Source of the DNA: Paratrimastix pyriformis
Taxonomy: Eukaryota > Preaxostyla > Paratrimastigidae
NCBI GenBank assembly: GCA_027972325.1
Contig: JAPMOS010000001.1
Span: 1,025,001 to 1,089,000 of the forward strand
Direction of reading: 5' to 3'
Length of the DNA stretch: 64,000 nt
Below are positions 45,284 through 57,813 of the stretch, piece after piece; position 1 is the first letter of the stretch, and each line of letters begins with the position of its first letter. A model generated the notes under the pieces. It was not told the DNA's origin, made no database searches, and saw only the letters and a program-made list of their open reading frames with translations. The position numbers and the translations under genes were made by a program.

Positions 45284-48200
45284 TCACCGCAGCCGCTTGG
45301 CTACATCGAGATGAGCATCCATCGCAACGGAAGCCCTGGGCAAATCACCACTTCGACGATGTTGATGGGCAACAGCCACCCAATCAATTGGGCGGTGAGG
45401 CAAGTCGTCGGGCTCCTGATCGAGCAAAACCGCCAACCTTTTCGCCCTGGATCAAGAAGAAGAACGGGGTGAGATACCACAAACGAAGATGGCTGGACCT
45501 GGAACCGGGCGGGGTTTTCGTTCTCGCCAGCGGGATTGGAGCCTGAGCGTGAAGCGTTGGATAGTTGGCCAGATCTTCTGACGGTTCCACGGGTGCAGCA
45601 AAGGGGGGCCGAGAAGGCGGGGAGGCGGAATGAGAGATGGTATGATGGAGGTGTCGGGGGTGGGATGTGGGCGAGGTGGGCTCCGCCATCGGTGCCTCGA
45701 GGGGAGAGGGGCGATGGCTCATGCTTGGGGCGGCGGGAGAGGCGCCGGCGCCAGTGGGGGGGATGCGGAGACATTCCCCGTCTTCTTCTCGTCCGACATG
45801 CTGGTCGAGCCGGGCAGCGCGCAGTGGCGGCGGCTGGAAGGCCGGCGGAAGCGGGGGCGCCTGGTGGGGGGTGTACTGGGTCAGGAGGCGCTGCAGCAGC
45901 GGGGTCCCGCCAGCCGAGGGGCGTGGAGGCGACGGCCTGGCCTTGCGGGTTTCGCCGCTGCCATCCCCTGCCCGACCATTCCCCGCAAGGCCGGTCGGCC
46001 CGAGCGGAGGAGCCGGCGGCGGCGGCGGCGGGGGCGGGGGCGGGGCGGCTGGCGGTGCCGGTGCCGGTGCCGGTGGCGGGTCGAGGGAGGGGAAGACCCG
46101 CGAGACCACCAGGGCCCGGGGCGAGAAGGGGCTGCCGGTTCCCTCGAAGCGCACCAGCCCGCTGCTCGCGCGGAGCGGCCGGGCCGTGGCCCTGGCCTCG
46201 GACTGGTCGGCCCCCTGGGGCGGCGGCGGGGCGATGCACTCGGGAGGCGGGGACTGCTCGAAGGAGCCGAGGGGTGGGGGGCCCGGGGCCGGCCGGGCCC
46301 GTGGCCGATCACAGGGGGCCGAGCGGGGTGGGTGGGGCGGTGGCGGATGGGGTGGTAGGCGGGCGTGCGGCAACGGGTAGACGGGCTCGGGGGGAGCAGC
46401 AAGGGGAAGGGGAGGCCCTGCCGGTTCGGCGGGGGCGGGGTGGTGGTGAGCACCGCGGGGGTGCCCGGCCAGCGCCGTGGGGGAGGCGGGGGCTTCCGCT
46501 TCGCCAGCTGCCTCGTCCTCATCATCGAGAAGGCCCGGCGGGGACCCTGCCCCCGCCCGGATTGTGGCCCCGGGGGACATGCTGTGCGCCCGCCGGGCCG
46601 TTCCTGCAGCCGCTCGGCCCAAGCTGCCCGTCCCGGGGGGCCCACCTGCCGGGGTGAGCCTGCCGGCAGCCGGAGCAGGCAGGAGGCAGGGCGTGCCCCC
46701 GAACCGAACCCGGACCGGACCCGACGAGACGGCACCGGGCAGGCTGCGCCGCAGCAGGGGTGGGGGGAGCCCGGCGGGGGCAAGGGGACCGGGACGGGGC
46801 GATGCAGACGCTGAGGCAGCCCGGCCGCGCCCAGACAATAACGGAGGCTCCTCGTTGCAAGGAGAGGCGGTGGTGGTGGTGGTGGTGGTGGTGGTGGTGG
46901 TGGTGGTGGTGGTGGTGGTGGTGGCGATGGTGGCGGTGGCGGTGGCGGCGGTGGTGGTGGTGCGGGGCCCCAGGTTGCCAGGGAGGGCTGCCCCATCGGG
47001 GTGCGGCGGCGGGGGGCCAGCGGCTGGCCGAGCCGAGCGTGGGGTTGGGCCCGAGGCCGACGGCTGCGGATCGCGGGCGCTCAGGGGGGCGGGCTGGGCG
47101 CTGAGTAGGTCCCGCAGGCTCTGCAGGTCGGGGGGCGCGGGTTTGTGCGGCGGCGGCATGTGGACGTCCACCCGCGCCCCGAGGGGCAGCTGGGGCACCA
47201 GCTCGCTGCCCTGCTGCTGCTGCGGGGGCCCTGCGGACCCGGGCCGGCCGCTCCCGGGGCGGGGCGTCCCTGTGGTGGCAGGCCGGGCCGTCGGCGGAGG
47301 CTCTGCAGAGACCTGCGAGGGGGCCGTCTGATCGCCGGCCGGCGGGGCAGCGATCTTGGTGCCCGCGAGGGGGGGGAAGAGGCAGGCCGCTCGGCTCGGT
47401 GGGGGCGGGGGCCCCGCCCGGGCCGGCAGGGGTCCCGGGCCCGTCAGCGGAGTCTCGGGACGGGAGGCGCACCGCGGCGGAGCGCGACCGGCGGGAGGGA
47501 GGCAGCGGGGGCAGGTGCAGCACCAGCGAGGAGGCCAGCGAGATCCTGGTGGGGCGGGTGGGCGCCCCGGAGGGCATAAGGTATGGGGGCGGGGGGGGGG
47601 AGGGAGGGAGGGGCCTGGCGGGGCGGGCAGACCGGGTGGCGATCAGGTCACGCTCCAGCCTCGCGGCCGTGCCGTCCCGGCCCAGCGGAGGCTACCGAGG
47701 AGGTGGGTGGCCGGTGAGATCAGGATTTCCACCAAAGGTGCGCCAAGGGCGGGTGATGCTGGAGATGGAGACGATGGGGGTGGGCAGAGGCGGGCGGGCA
47801 GGCGGACAAGTGGGGCACAGGCCGCCTGGGCACGGCGTTTCCATTGCTCTGAGGAGCGGTTGACCTCGATCCACTGCCGGTGGATGTCGGCCAATTGGTG
47901 TCGGAGTGCCTGGGGGTGGGGGTGGGGGTGGGGGTGGGAGTGGGGATGGAGGTAGGGAGGATCATCATTGTGTGGGAGGCGGGTGGGGCGGCAGACCTCG
48001 ATCTTCGGGTCCACCGGGGTGGGAGCTCGGGTCTGTGGCGTCGAGGGCTTCCCCTGGGTGAGCGCGGCCAGGGAGGCCTCCAAGTCGGCCGCCTGCTGGC
48101 GGGCCGCGACGACCTGGTGGCGGAGGGCAGTGATGCGGGCCTCGGCCTGGGCCATCCGCAGCCTGGCCCCCTCGGTCTTCGCCCGGAGCTGCGACGAGGC

Positions 48201-48850
48201 CGCGTCCAAGGCCGAGCAGCGGTCCGTCAGCCGGGCAATTTCGCCGTCGTGGCGGACCACGACTCGGCCCAGCTGCAGGGGGGGGGGGGGGTAGGAGGAG
48301 GAGGAGGGATGTCAACAGCCGCGGCTCGAGAATCACCAGACCTCAATAGAATTCAAAATAACGCCGCTGTGGAGTTGTTTTCAGGAAATCTGGCAGAACT
48401 GGGGGCACAGACCCTTGATCCGGGAGAGACTTCCCCAAGACGATGTGCAATTCATCGGTGGCGTAGGCTATCCTTTTTTCGTAGATGTTCTTTAAAAGAG
48501 ATTTTGTTTCTGCCAATTGGTCAATAAGCTGCTGTGACTCGTACCGGCGCTGTTCACGATGCTCCATGAAACGATCCTTCGTCCATTCGAAATCGGAACG
48601 GAGTTGCTGGTGAACTTCTCGATTTTCGAGGGAGCCATTCGCCTCTTCCTTGAGTATGGCAAGCTTTTCTTCGTTCTCTTCGCACTCGGCATACAGGCGT
48701 CTGAGAAGAAGCACCTCTTCGCGTGAGTAGATTCTCTCTGGGCGCAGCGGCAAATCTTCTTGAGCCTCTTGGAGGACAGGCTCAGGGAACTCTTCCGGAG
48801 GGGATTCTTCGGCGATGGTGCGCAGGTATAAAATTCGGGTATAAATTCAA
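45284..48850 (-). CDS. Coiled-coil and proline-rich protein, function unknown
   Basis: The N-terminal exon is highly charged and helical (SREEVLLLRRLYAECEENEE, DRFMEHREQRRYESQQLIDQ; 48745-48450). More coiled coil follows (EIARLTDRCSALDAA, ITALRHQVVAARQQAADLE; 48240-48080) and a short helix near 47890. From about 47570 the product is Pro/Ala/Ser-rich, with a run of about 18 Thr encoded by an ACC array (46868-46925). The most 3' exon can be read as AKRLAVLLDQEPDDLPHRPIDW onward, with a stop at 45284, using an intron that starts GTCCAG and ends GATCCAG (about 45500-45450). A stop at 45384 in another frame is the alternative. No Met codon precedes the first helix in frame, so the start lies in an unseen upstream exon or is not ATG. 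No family was recognised. Confidence 0.55.
46865..46960 (-). repeat. Trinucleotide array encoding poly-Thr
   Basis: About nineteen GGT units on the + strand are ACC codons on the coding strand, inside the proline-rich exon of the coiled-coil gene. Continuity of the frame on both sides argues it is translated. Confidence 0.65.
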
Positions 48851-48908
48851 GTCCCAAGGCAAAAGCGGTCAATCTTTTTTTTAGTCTCTCCGCTACGAGC
48901 TTTATTTC
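48851..48908. promoter_or_regulatory. Short divergent promoter region
   Basis: Under 60 bases separate the left-going coiled-coil exon from the start codon of the HECT gene at 48909. It is T/A-rich with a run of T at 48872-48880. Confidence 0.45.
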
Positions 48909-51900
48909 ATGGGAGGCAGCTGCTGCAAAATTGGGTGTGCTTCATGTGTAGACGCCATGCAGCTCGACCTCTTTCAGCAAGGACTCTCCGAAATCCCGCA
49001 TGGCGTCTACAAGATCAAGTCGCTGCGACTTCTGGCATTGGGGGCAAATAAAATCTCGGAAGTTTCTCCCGATATTCAAAATCTTCACAACCTTCAAACT
49101 CTTTTGCTCTGGTGCAACGAAATTCCTCGCCTTCCCCAAGAATTGGGCCGGCTGACCCAATTAAGACGACTCGACCTCTCGAAAAATCGGCTCGATCGGC
49201 TTCCTGCCACCATTGGAAATTTGGTCTCCCTCGAAAATCTTGATGTCAGTTTTAACCAGGTCTGCCGCGCGAGGCCTCTCGCGCTCATGCAGCTCCCCCC
49301 CCCCCCCCCCCCCACCGCGTGGTGCAGATCACCGAGATCCCGGCCTCCATCGGAGGCTGCAAAAACCTTCGCGAGGTGAACATGAAGCGAAACGCCCTGA
49401 CCGACCTGCCCGAGGGCTTCGGCGACCTGGTGCAGCTGACCGAGCTCAACCTCGAGCAGAACAACATCAACCCCACCCTCGCACGCTTCTTCGATTTCGG
49501 GGACCGGTACTGCGTCCATCTCTGTGCGTTCCTGCGATTCAAGAAGGCCACTCGCCTGCCGGCCCGCTTCGAGCAGCGCCAGGATCGGCAAGGTCCCTCC
49601 GCCCATCCAGTCAGGGGGTCCCCCGCCCATCCACCGCCAGCCAGGGGTCCATCCACAAACTGCTCAGGGGCCCTCCAGCCTGCCAACTATTGGTGGGTCG
49701 TGGCGACTGGCTCGTTCATGCGTCTTGGGTGGGGCAACCCTGGGTGGGGCAACCCTGGGTGGGGACAGCCCGAGTGTACTATGCCGACCACGAGACCCAG
49801 AGCACCAGCTGGATCGACCCGCGGTACTTCATCTTCGTCCGCAACCTGGTCTGCCCCCACTCCTCCAACTCACTCTCGCTCTCTCACTGCCAGCCTCACT
49901 GTCAGCCTCACTGTCAGCCTCACTGTCAGCCTCACTGCCAGCCTCACTGCCAGCCTCACTGCCATTGCCATCCTGACTGCCTCTCATGCAACCCCTTTCC
50001 CGCCACGGGCAGCCATTCCAAGAGCGGAGGAAATTCAGCCTGAACGGCGAGCCCAGCAACCTGTTCGGTCTGCCTTGGGCGGCCTCCTCCTTCGGGACGG
50101 GGGCAGGGTGGGTACCCTCTTCCCCTGCCTGCCTGCGCTCACTCGTTCTCGCTCGCCTGCTCGCTTGACGTCCCTCTTGGTCAGCCTCCGAGGAGCGCGC
50201 CCCAGCGCCGGTCGTGCCGGCCTCGGCCACCTCCGTCACCGCCTCTTCCCCTGACGGAGTCTGCCACTGCGGCGGCCCCACGAAGGTCATTCGGTGGCCC
50301 CACGCCAGCACCCCACGCCAGCACCCCACGCCAGCACCCCACGCCAGCACCCCACGCCAGCACCCCACGCCAGCACCCCACGCCAGCACCCCACGCCAGC
50401 ACCCCACGCCAGCACCCCACGCCAGCACCCCACGCCAGCACCCCACGCCAGCACCCCACGCCAGCACCCCACGCCAGCACCCCACGCCAGCCCGCCCGCA
50501 CGCACACTGATCTCCGTTCTCGCACACACTTGGGCCCAACAGCGAGCCTGCCCGTACCACCTGTGCGCCAAGTGCTGCCGCCACGTCGACTGCCCTCTGC
50601 ACGGCAACCCTGACCTGATGGGCGGAGCCAGCCGTCTGTTGCTGTTGCCACCCCATCCCTCCCTCCAGCCTCCCTCGCGCCGCCCATCCCTGAGTGGACT
50701 CTTCCCGCGGCCCTTTTCCGCTGCTTCTGCTGGACTTACCCCTGGCGGCTCCGTGCCTGTGGCCGTGTGGGGGCCGCACACACTGTTTTGGGGTCCAGTG
50801 CGCTCCTTCACCACCCGGACGGAGGCCTTGCGACAACAGCTGAAGGCGCTCCACCTGCCCGAGCCCGAGACCTGGAAGGACAAGCCCAGGTTACGGCTCA
50901 GCCTCAAGCGGACCGAGCTCTTCGAGAACAGCTTCCGCGACGTCATGCGCGCCAACACCGAGCGCCTCAAACTCCGGTCTGGCCCCCGCCCGCGCACCAG
51001 CCGTTCCCCGGGGCCGCCCCATGGTGGCGCACCCCGCGTCGCCTACTCACCCTCCTCCCCCGGCTGTCGGCCCGCAGGCTGCAGGTGATCTTCCAGGGCG
51101 AGGAGGGCCTCGACTATGGCGGCCTCACCCGCGAGTGGTTCACGGTCCGTCCATCCGTCCATTCATCGTTCGGCCCTCCCTGCCTTCTCTTCCCTGTTGC
51201 GACGCCTTCACGCCCCATACCCGTGGGTGACGTTTCGTCATGACGGTGCGGGGGGCTGCCTGTCGGGGAGGGCAGCTGGTCTCGAAGGAGATCACCAACC
51301 CCAACTACGCCCTGTTCACGGTCAGCCAGGTGGACGACTACACCTTCCGCATCAACCCGCTCTCTTCCATCAACCCCGAGCATCTGCAGTACTTCCGGTC
51401 GGTCCTCGCCACCCCGTGTCGCCCAGCCCGCTCCCCACACCCCGTGCCGCCGGGCCCTCTCACCACCGCCTGGTGCCGCTGCCCTCGGTGGCTCTTGCGG
51501 GGTGGTATGGCAGCTTTGTGGGCCGGGTACTGGGCAAGGCCCTCTTCGATGGGTTCTTCATCAGCTGCTACTTCACGCCCGTCTTCTACAAGCGCCTCCT
51601 CGGGTCTGTCCCCTGCTCCTCCTGTGCCCGCTCTCCTCTGTGCCCGCTCCTCCTCCTCTGTGCCCGCTCCTCCTCCTCTGTGCCCGCTCTCCTCTGTGCC
51701 CGCTCCTCTGTACCCTCTCCTCTGCCCCCCCCCCCCCCCCCCCCCCCCCCGGCCCCGAGTGCCATTTACGAGGGCGGCGGCGTGGGGTTCTGGTCTGGCA
51801 GGCTGCCCGTCTCGCTGACGGACATGGAGGCCATCGACCCGGAGTACTACCGGTCGCTCAAGTGGATCCTGGAGAACGACATCACAGACACGGTCGAGCT

Positions 51901-52699
51901 GGCCTTCACCACGGAGGTCTGCGCCCTCCCCTCACCCCTCCCTGTGCACCCCATCTCGCGTACCCCGCACACCCGCGCCCTCGCCCGTCAAGGCCATCAC
52001 CTGTCATTTTGGGATGCGCTGCGGGCGTGGGTGACCCTTCTCTGGGCGGCCACCAGTTGGAGGAGTTCGGCACGACCCGGGTCATCGAGCTGAAGCCCGA
52101 CGGGGCCCAGATCCCCGTCACCGAGGAGAACAAGGGTCCGCCCTCGCCCCCCACTCCTTCATCCCCCAGTTCCCCCCCCCCCCCCCCCCCCCCTCCGTGG
52201 CCGGCGGCTCATGGTGGTTGATCGGGGGGCGGGCGGCCTGGGCTGCAGCGGAGTACGTGGACCTGCTGACGGACCACCTGCTCAGTCGGGGCACCCGCGA
52301 ACAGATGGACGCCATCGTGCGGGGCTTCCACGACCTCATCCCCCACGACCTGGTGCGCTCGTTCAACTCGGCCGAGCTCGAGCTGCTCCTCTGCGGTCCG
52401 CCCCTCCGCCGGACAGCTCCCCCTGGCCTGCCGCCCGACCTCGGAGCGCCCCCTTCACTTCGACCCGCTTGCCGCGCGGGGGGCCTGGGCGCAGGGGTCC
52501 ACTCGATCGACGTGCAGGACTGGAAGGCCAACACCGAGTACCGCTACTACACCCCCTCCACCCCGGCCGTGCAGTTCTTCTGGCAGGCCGTCGAGCGGAT
52601 GACCAACGACCAGCGGGCCAAGATGGTCCAGTTCGTGACGGGCACCTCCAAGATCCCCCCGGGCGGTCCGGACGCACAGCCTGCTCCCCTCCTCCCCCC

Positions 52700-52732
<33 letters not shown>

Positions 52733-53162
52733 ATCCTCACCCCAGGCCTGGTGAACCATGTGCCATTGTGCCTCACACCCATTCCGTTCTGTTCTGCTGT
52801 GCCGATGGCGGGTGCGGGTGCGGGGTGCGGGCGTTCGGGGGCAGGCTTCTCTTTCCTGGTGGGGAGCTCGGGGCCGCGGCGCTTCCAGATCTGCAAGGCG
52901 CACAAGTCGCCCGAGCACCTGCCCGTCGCCCACACCTGCTTCAACCAGCTCGACCTCCCCGGTCCGCCCCCCGCCCATCCCGAGCGCCGGCCCCTCCGCC
53001 CTTGGCACGTCACTCCTGACTGACCCGGGGTTCGGATGGGGGGATGCTTGGCGGCCCGTGCGCCCCCGGCTGCTGCCCGCAGAGTACCGCAGCCTCGAGG
53101 AGACCGAGGAGCGCCTGCAGGCCGTGCTCGAGTACGGCCTGACGGGCTTCGGGGAGAAGTAG
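48909..53162 (+). CDS. LRR-WW-HECT ubiquitin ligase with N-terminal acylation signal
   Basis: The protein starts MGGSCCKIGC, a strong dual myristoylation/palmitoylation signal. Six or so leucine-rich repeats of the 23-residue type follow (LRLLALGANKISEV, LQTLLLWCNEIPRLP, LRRLDLSKNRLDRLP, LENLDVSFNQITEIP, LREVNMKRNALTDLP; 49020-49480). A WW domain is rebuilt across a GTCCCT intron (LPARFEQRQDRQ-ARVYYADHE and TSWIDPR; 49555-49825), with Phe in place of the first Trp. A Cys/His-rich segment (VCHCGGPTK then RACPYHLCAKCC, DCPLH) comes next. The NEDD4-like HECT domain runs from about 50860: GLDYGGLTREWF, ITNPNYALF, FVGRVLGKALFDG, EYYRSLKWILEND, ELELLLCG, VQFVTGTSKIP, and the catalytic PVAHTCFNQLDLP (about 52930). 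Stop at 53160-53162. Introns begin GTCTGC, GTCCCT, GTCATT, GTCTGG and GTCCG. Confidence 0.9.
50290..50495 (+). repeat. 13-bp (CCCCACGCCAGCA)n minisatellite
   Basis: About fifteen near-identical 13-bp units inside the HECT-gene intron that separates the two parts of the Cys/His-rich motif. The intron begins GTCATT at about 50287 and ends CAACAG at about 50541. Confidence 0.85.
51600..51760 (+). repeat. CTCCTCTGTGCCCG repeats and poly-C in HECT intron
   Basis: Imperfect copies of a CTCCTCTGTGCCCG unit are followed by a run of about 26 C residues (51725-51750) before the exon LPVSLTDMEA. Confidence 0.75.
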
Positions 53163-53465
53163 CCGTCCCCCTCCGCTTCGCATCCGGCTGCTGCCGTGGC
53201 GGCGGCGGGCCCTGCCTCTCCACCCTTTTTGCGATGTGCTCTCCTCGCCTCGCCTCCCCCTCCGTTTCGGGTCGCTTGGGTTTGGTTTGGGGGCATTGAC
53301 TTGGTCAATACCGCGCTTTTGTGGAGCCGCTTCCTTGCAAGGGCAAACGATTGCTTCCCATCTTCGACCCCGGCGATGGCGCGCGCATGGTGGAGAAATG
53401 GGTGCTGTTTGGGGGGAGGGGAGGGGGAGGAGGAGGAGGAGGGGGGGATCCATCATCGGAATGGC
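53163..53465. other. Convergent intergenic spacer
   Basis: Between the stops of the HECT gene and PPIL3. Contains a purine-rich GGGGAGG stretch (53410-53450). No gene was recognised; 3' UTRs of both neighbours are expected. Confidence 0.5.
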
Positions 53466-54135
53466 TCAAGCGAGGGGATTGGCGTGGATGGTGACGCGCT
53501 CGATCCAAATTTCTTGCAGGGGCCTGTCCTGGTCGTCGCAGGGGACTCGCTCCAGGGCGTCCAACGTTTCCCAGCCCGAGAGAACCCTAGGGGACGAAGA
53601 TCAGAGGGGCCAGCGAGGGTGGACAACAAACTTTCCAATGATGGTGTGAAGACCGTCGAGGTGGGCTTGCTTCGAATAAGTAATGAAAAACTGGCTTCCT
53701 GCAGAAAGGGTCAGCCACAGGAGCAGGGCGCGATTCGAGTCAGACGATTCGTGTGGGGTCCGCTGTTGGCCATCGCCACGACGCCTCGTGTGTTAAACTA
53801 GGAAAATGCGTGTGAACTCAGAAATACGCATTTCAATTGCGCCGAACCTTCAAAATGTCAACGATCTCGTCGTCGAATTTGCCACCCCAGATACTCGTGC
53901 CTCCGCGTCCGGTCCCTGTTGGGTCGCCGCCCTGAATCATAAAGTCTCTTCTGTTCCGATGGAATTTCGTGTTGTCATAGTAGCCGGCCGCACAAAGCGC
54001 AATGAAATTCTGTCGTCGTTGATGGAAATAGTGAGTACATGCGATCGTACTTCAAACCTCGGCGCTTTTTGGGACAAGATCACAGAAGATTTCTAATTTA
54101 ATATCCCCATAGTTCGTGTGCAGAGTGAGCGACAT
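53466..54135 (-). CDS. PPIL3: Cyclophilin PPIL3, peptidyl-prolyl cis-trans isomerase
   Basis: The start at 54135 gives [19 protein letters not shown], then [89 protein letters not shown] and the C-terminal [10 protein letters not shown] with IHANPLA. The cyclophilin catalytic Arg (FHR...FMIQGGD) and the QFFIT and MAN motifs are intact, and length and ending match PPIL3, a spliceosome-associated cyclophilin. Four short introns begin GTTTGA, GTTCGG, GTCTGA and GTTTGT, so this moderate-GC gene keeps pyrimidines at +3/+4 and G at +5. The stop is at 53466-53468. Confidence 0.93.
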
Positions 54136-54229
54136 CGCAACAACACAGTCGTGTGCGTCGCACCGAACGGGCAATGCAAACCGCCGGAAGTGCCAAAGAG
54201 GCCCAAGCCGCCCCAAAATTTAGTGGAAG

Positions 54230-55190
54230 TCAGTCGCGATGTTCTTCTTGTTGTGATTGGGATTGTCTCCTTCTGAAACGCCGATAAAGGGGCCGGAAAC
54301 AATACAAATAGCATCCCCACAGCATGGCGAGCGGAATAGAGCAGAACAACGCGACACACAATGCGCCAAATATCAAAACGTTGCGCATTGCACGTGTGAC
54401 ATCCCCTTCGAGCAAGACAAAATCCTCTGTGAAAGGTGCCCCCACTCTCAGGCCCCACTGCCCAGAAATGAGCGGGAGCTCTGCGGGGTCGGCCGGACGA
54501 TAGCGAAGGCCGATTGTACAACCACTCAAAGTGATGTTGTGCGATGGAGGTCGCGGGATCGCGCTGTCCTCTGGGATTCGGGCAGTGGGAGACACGGCCG
54601 ATTGTGGTGGTGGGCGCTGGACCCAGGAAATCATGACAACAAGCCCTCTGGGGACGTTTTTCCGCGCAACAAGCTCAGAGTCTGAGGGCCAACGAACAGA
54701 ACAGGTCACAGGGTCGGAGCTCTCGAACGGATCAGCAGTCTGGACTGACAGGCTGGAAAGGGGGGGATTCCCGAAACAGAAAAACATATGGAGTGCAAAC
54801 CTTAAGCTGCTGTTTGTATTTCCCAAGAGAAGGGAAAGCATCTTGAAATCTGCAGGGGAGATTGGACAGGTCCGAGATTCATTAAAAAACGAGGGGAGAA
54901 TGATGGGGCTCGGGAGACGCCGATCACCTAAATAAGGTAAATTATGATTAGGTACGATTGGAGGAGCCAACCTTCCCAAACACACTCAGGAGAAGAAAGA
55001 AAGAAATTATGATCACGGATATCTCTTCCGTTATACAAGAGGGTGATCGGGAGTTGATCTTCCGCAACACGTGCTGGGGTAGGCTCGGCCCCGCACTCGA
55101 AATAGAGCGCAGAGATGGCCAAAAGGAGCGAAACAAGAGGAGACAGCTTGAAAAATAGATTGTGCTCCCCCGGCGTAACTTTATTCTTCA
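54230..55190 (-). CDS. Predicted type I membrane protein, function unknown
   Basis: A hydrophobic N-terminal stretch (LVSLLLAISALYFECGAEP) resembles a signal peptide. A luminal or extracellular part with Asn-Xaa-Thr/Ser sites (NESRT, HNITLSG) follows; then comes a single C-terminal membrane helix (NVLIFGALCVALFCSIPLAMLW), then a basic, Gln-rich tail (RPLYRRFRRRQSQSQQEEHRD) and a stop at 54230-54232. One intron near 54990-54935 starts GTGTTT and ends TTTAG. No ATG lies upstream in frame before the PCNA start codon, so the first coding exon may overlap the divergent PCNA 5' end or remain unseen. No family was recognised. Confidence 0.6.
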
Positions 55191-55205
55191 AAAGTTCAAA
55201 TCGTT

Positions 55206-56436
<1,231 letters not shown>

Positions 56437-56750
56437 GTTATCGGGTGGGTTTGATCTCTTGTTGTCTTCGTATCTTTCCGGTTCTCTTTCTCTCTCTTTC
56501 TCCCACTCTCCGCTTGCGTTTGGTCCTTCTTCGTTCTTTTTGGGGAGTCGTTCTGTAAACACATCCCGACGAAAAGGGACCATTAATGAAAGAAGATAAT
56601 CTTGGCGAGTTCAAAGAGTGTTCCCAAGAATGTCCTCCGCGATTTCTTCTGAGTCCAGAAACCCTCTGGATAGATGCGCCCAATTTTGGGGTATAATTTG
56701 TTTTCCCTGTGGGCATTGCCGGCTTCTTCCCCCACCGCAAAGACTGACCG
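56437..56750. other. Spacer between PCNA and Deltex-type gene
   Basis: Contains a CT-rich stretch (56475-56515) and AT-rich sequence; presumably the PCNA 3' UTR and the promoter of the next gene. No RNA gene was recognised. Confidence 0.45.
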
Positions 56751-57813
56751 ATGTGTGGAAAGAAATCCAAGCCAGCCAAAAAACCTCCGCCTGCGGCAGC
56801 CCCACGCCGTGCTCCTGTTGTTCATTCCCCTCCTCCTGTGCGTCGCTCATCATCTTCCGAAGATTTGCCACCCCCCGACGAAGAGCCTTCTCCAGTGATC
56901 AACTACGATGCCTTTTGGGCGCCTATCGAGCCTCACTCCGTCCCCAAGGATGAAGACCCATGCTGCATCTGTCTCTTCCCAATGCATCGGGAACCTGGTG
57001 TCGCACCTCCTCCCGAAGAAGAGGGCCTTTCGAATGATGTGGTCCAGCTTAAGAAATGTCGGCATTGTTTCCATCTCGACTGTATTCGTTCGACGGTTTC
57101 CGGTGCCTGGTTGCGCTGCCCTCTATGCACCCAGGGTCTGATACTCTGGACATTTGTGGGAGTGATTCCCCCATCCCTCTTGCAGTCACAGGAATCATCA
57201 CCGGAGACATGCCCAAGGGTACCATGCAAGTGGATGTTGTCCCTCCGGGTTCTGATCCGCTCCCTGGATTCGAGGAATATGGGACGATCCACGTCCAGTA
57301 CCATTTTCCCAGTGGCACCCAGGGCCGGCGTCATCCCAACCCGGGCGCTCCTTATGCAGGGACCAATCGAATGGGGTACCTCCCCGACAACGAAGACGGT
57401 CCGTTTCAGGTTTTTCCCCTGCGGCTGACGCCCGTGTCCAGGACGCCGCATCCGACAGCTCCTCGAAATCGCCTGGCGCCGGCGCCTTCTCTTCACCATC
57501 GGCACTTCGGTGACCACTGGCCAATCAGATTGTCTGCGCCCCCTTGAATTTACAGTCGTCATTGCCTTCTCAACCTCCCTTCGTAGGCGTAATCTGGAAT
57601 GGGGTCCACCACAAAACCGCGCAAGACGGGGGTCCCACAAACTTTGGGTATCCAGACCCGACTTATTTCCTCCGTGTCGAAGAGGAACTCCGCCAGAAGG
57701 GAGTGACTCTCGATTCCATCCATGAGGAGGAGGAGGCTGCTCGGCGGCAGGTTGAGGCCCCTCTTCCAGCAACTTCCCCCGCATCAGCTTCCTCTCCTCT
57801 TCCCGAGATATAA
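56751..57813 (+). CDS. Deltex-type RING E3 ubiquitin ligase
   Basis: Four exons. The N-terminus is basic, Pro- and Ser-rich. The RING finger reads CCICLFPM, then [11 protein letters not shown] and RCPLC (56960-57130). The Deltex C-terminal (DTC) domain follows: [102 protein letters not shown]. These are the landmarks of DTX3/DTX3L-like proteins, whose DTC domain binds NAD/ADP-ribose beside the RING. The short length (about 300 residues) and lack of WWE domains fit DTX3. Introns are 57136-57185 (GTCTGA), 57399-57441 (GTCCGT, 43 nt) and 57532-57586 (GTCTGC). The stop is at 57811-57813. Confidence 0.92.

Noticed and set aside
50290-50495. CRISPR-like array
   Set aside because: Units of 13 bp are contiguous with no spacers, and the context is a eukaryotic intron.
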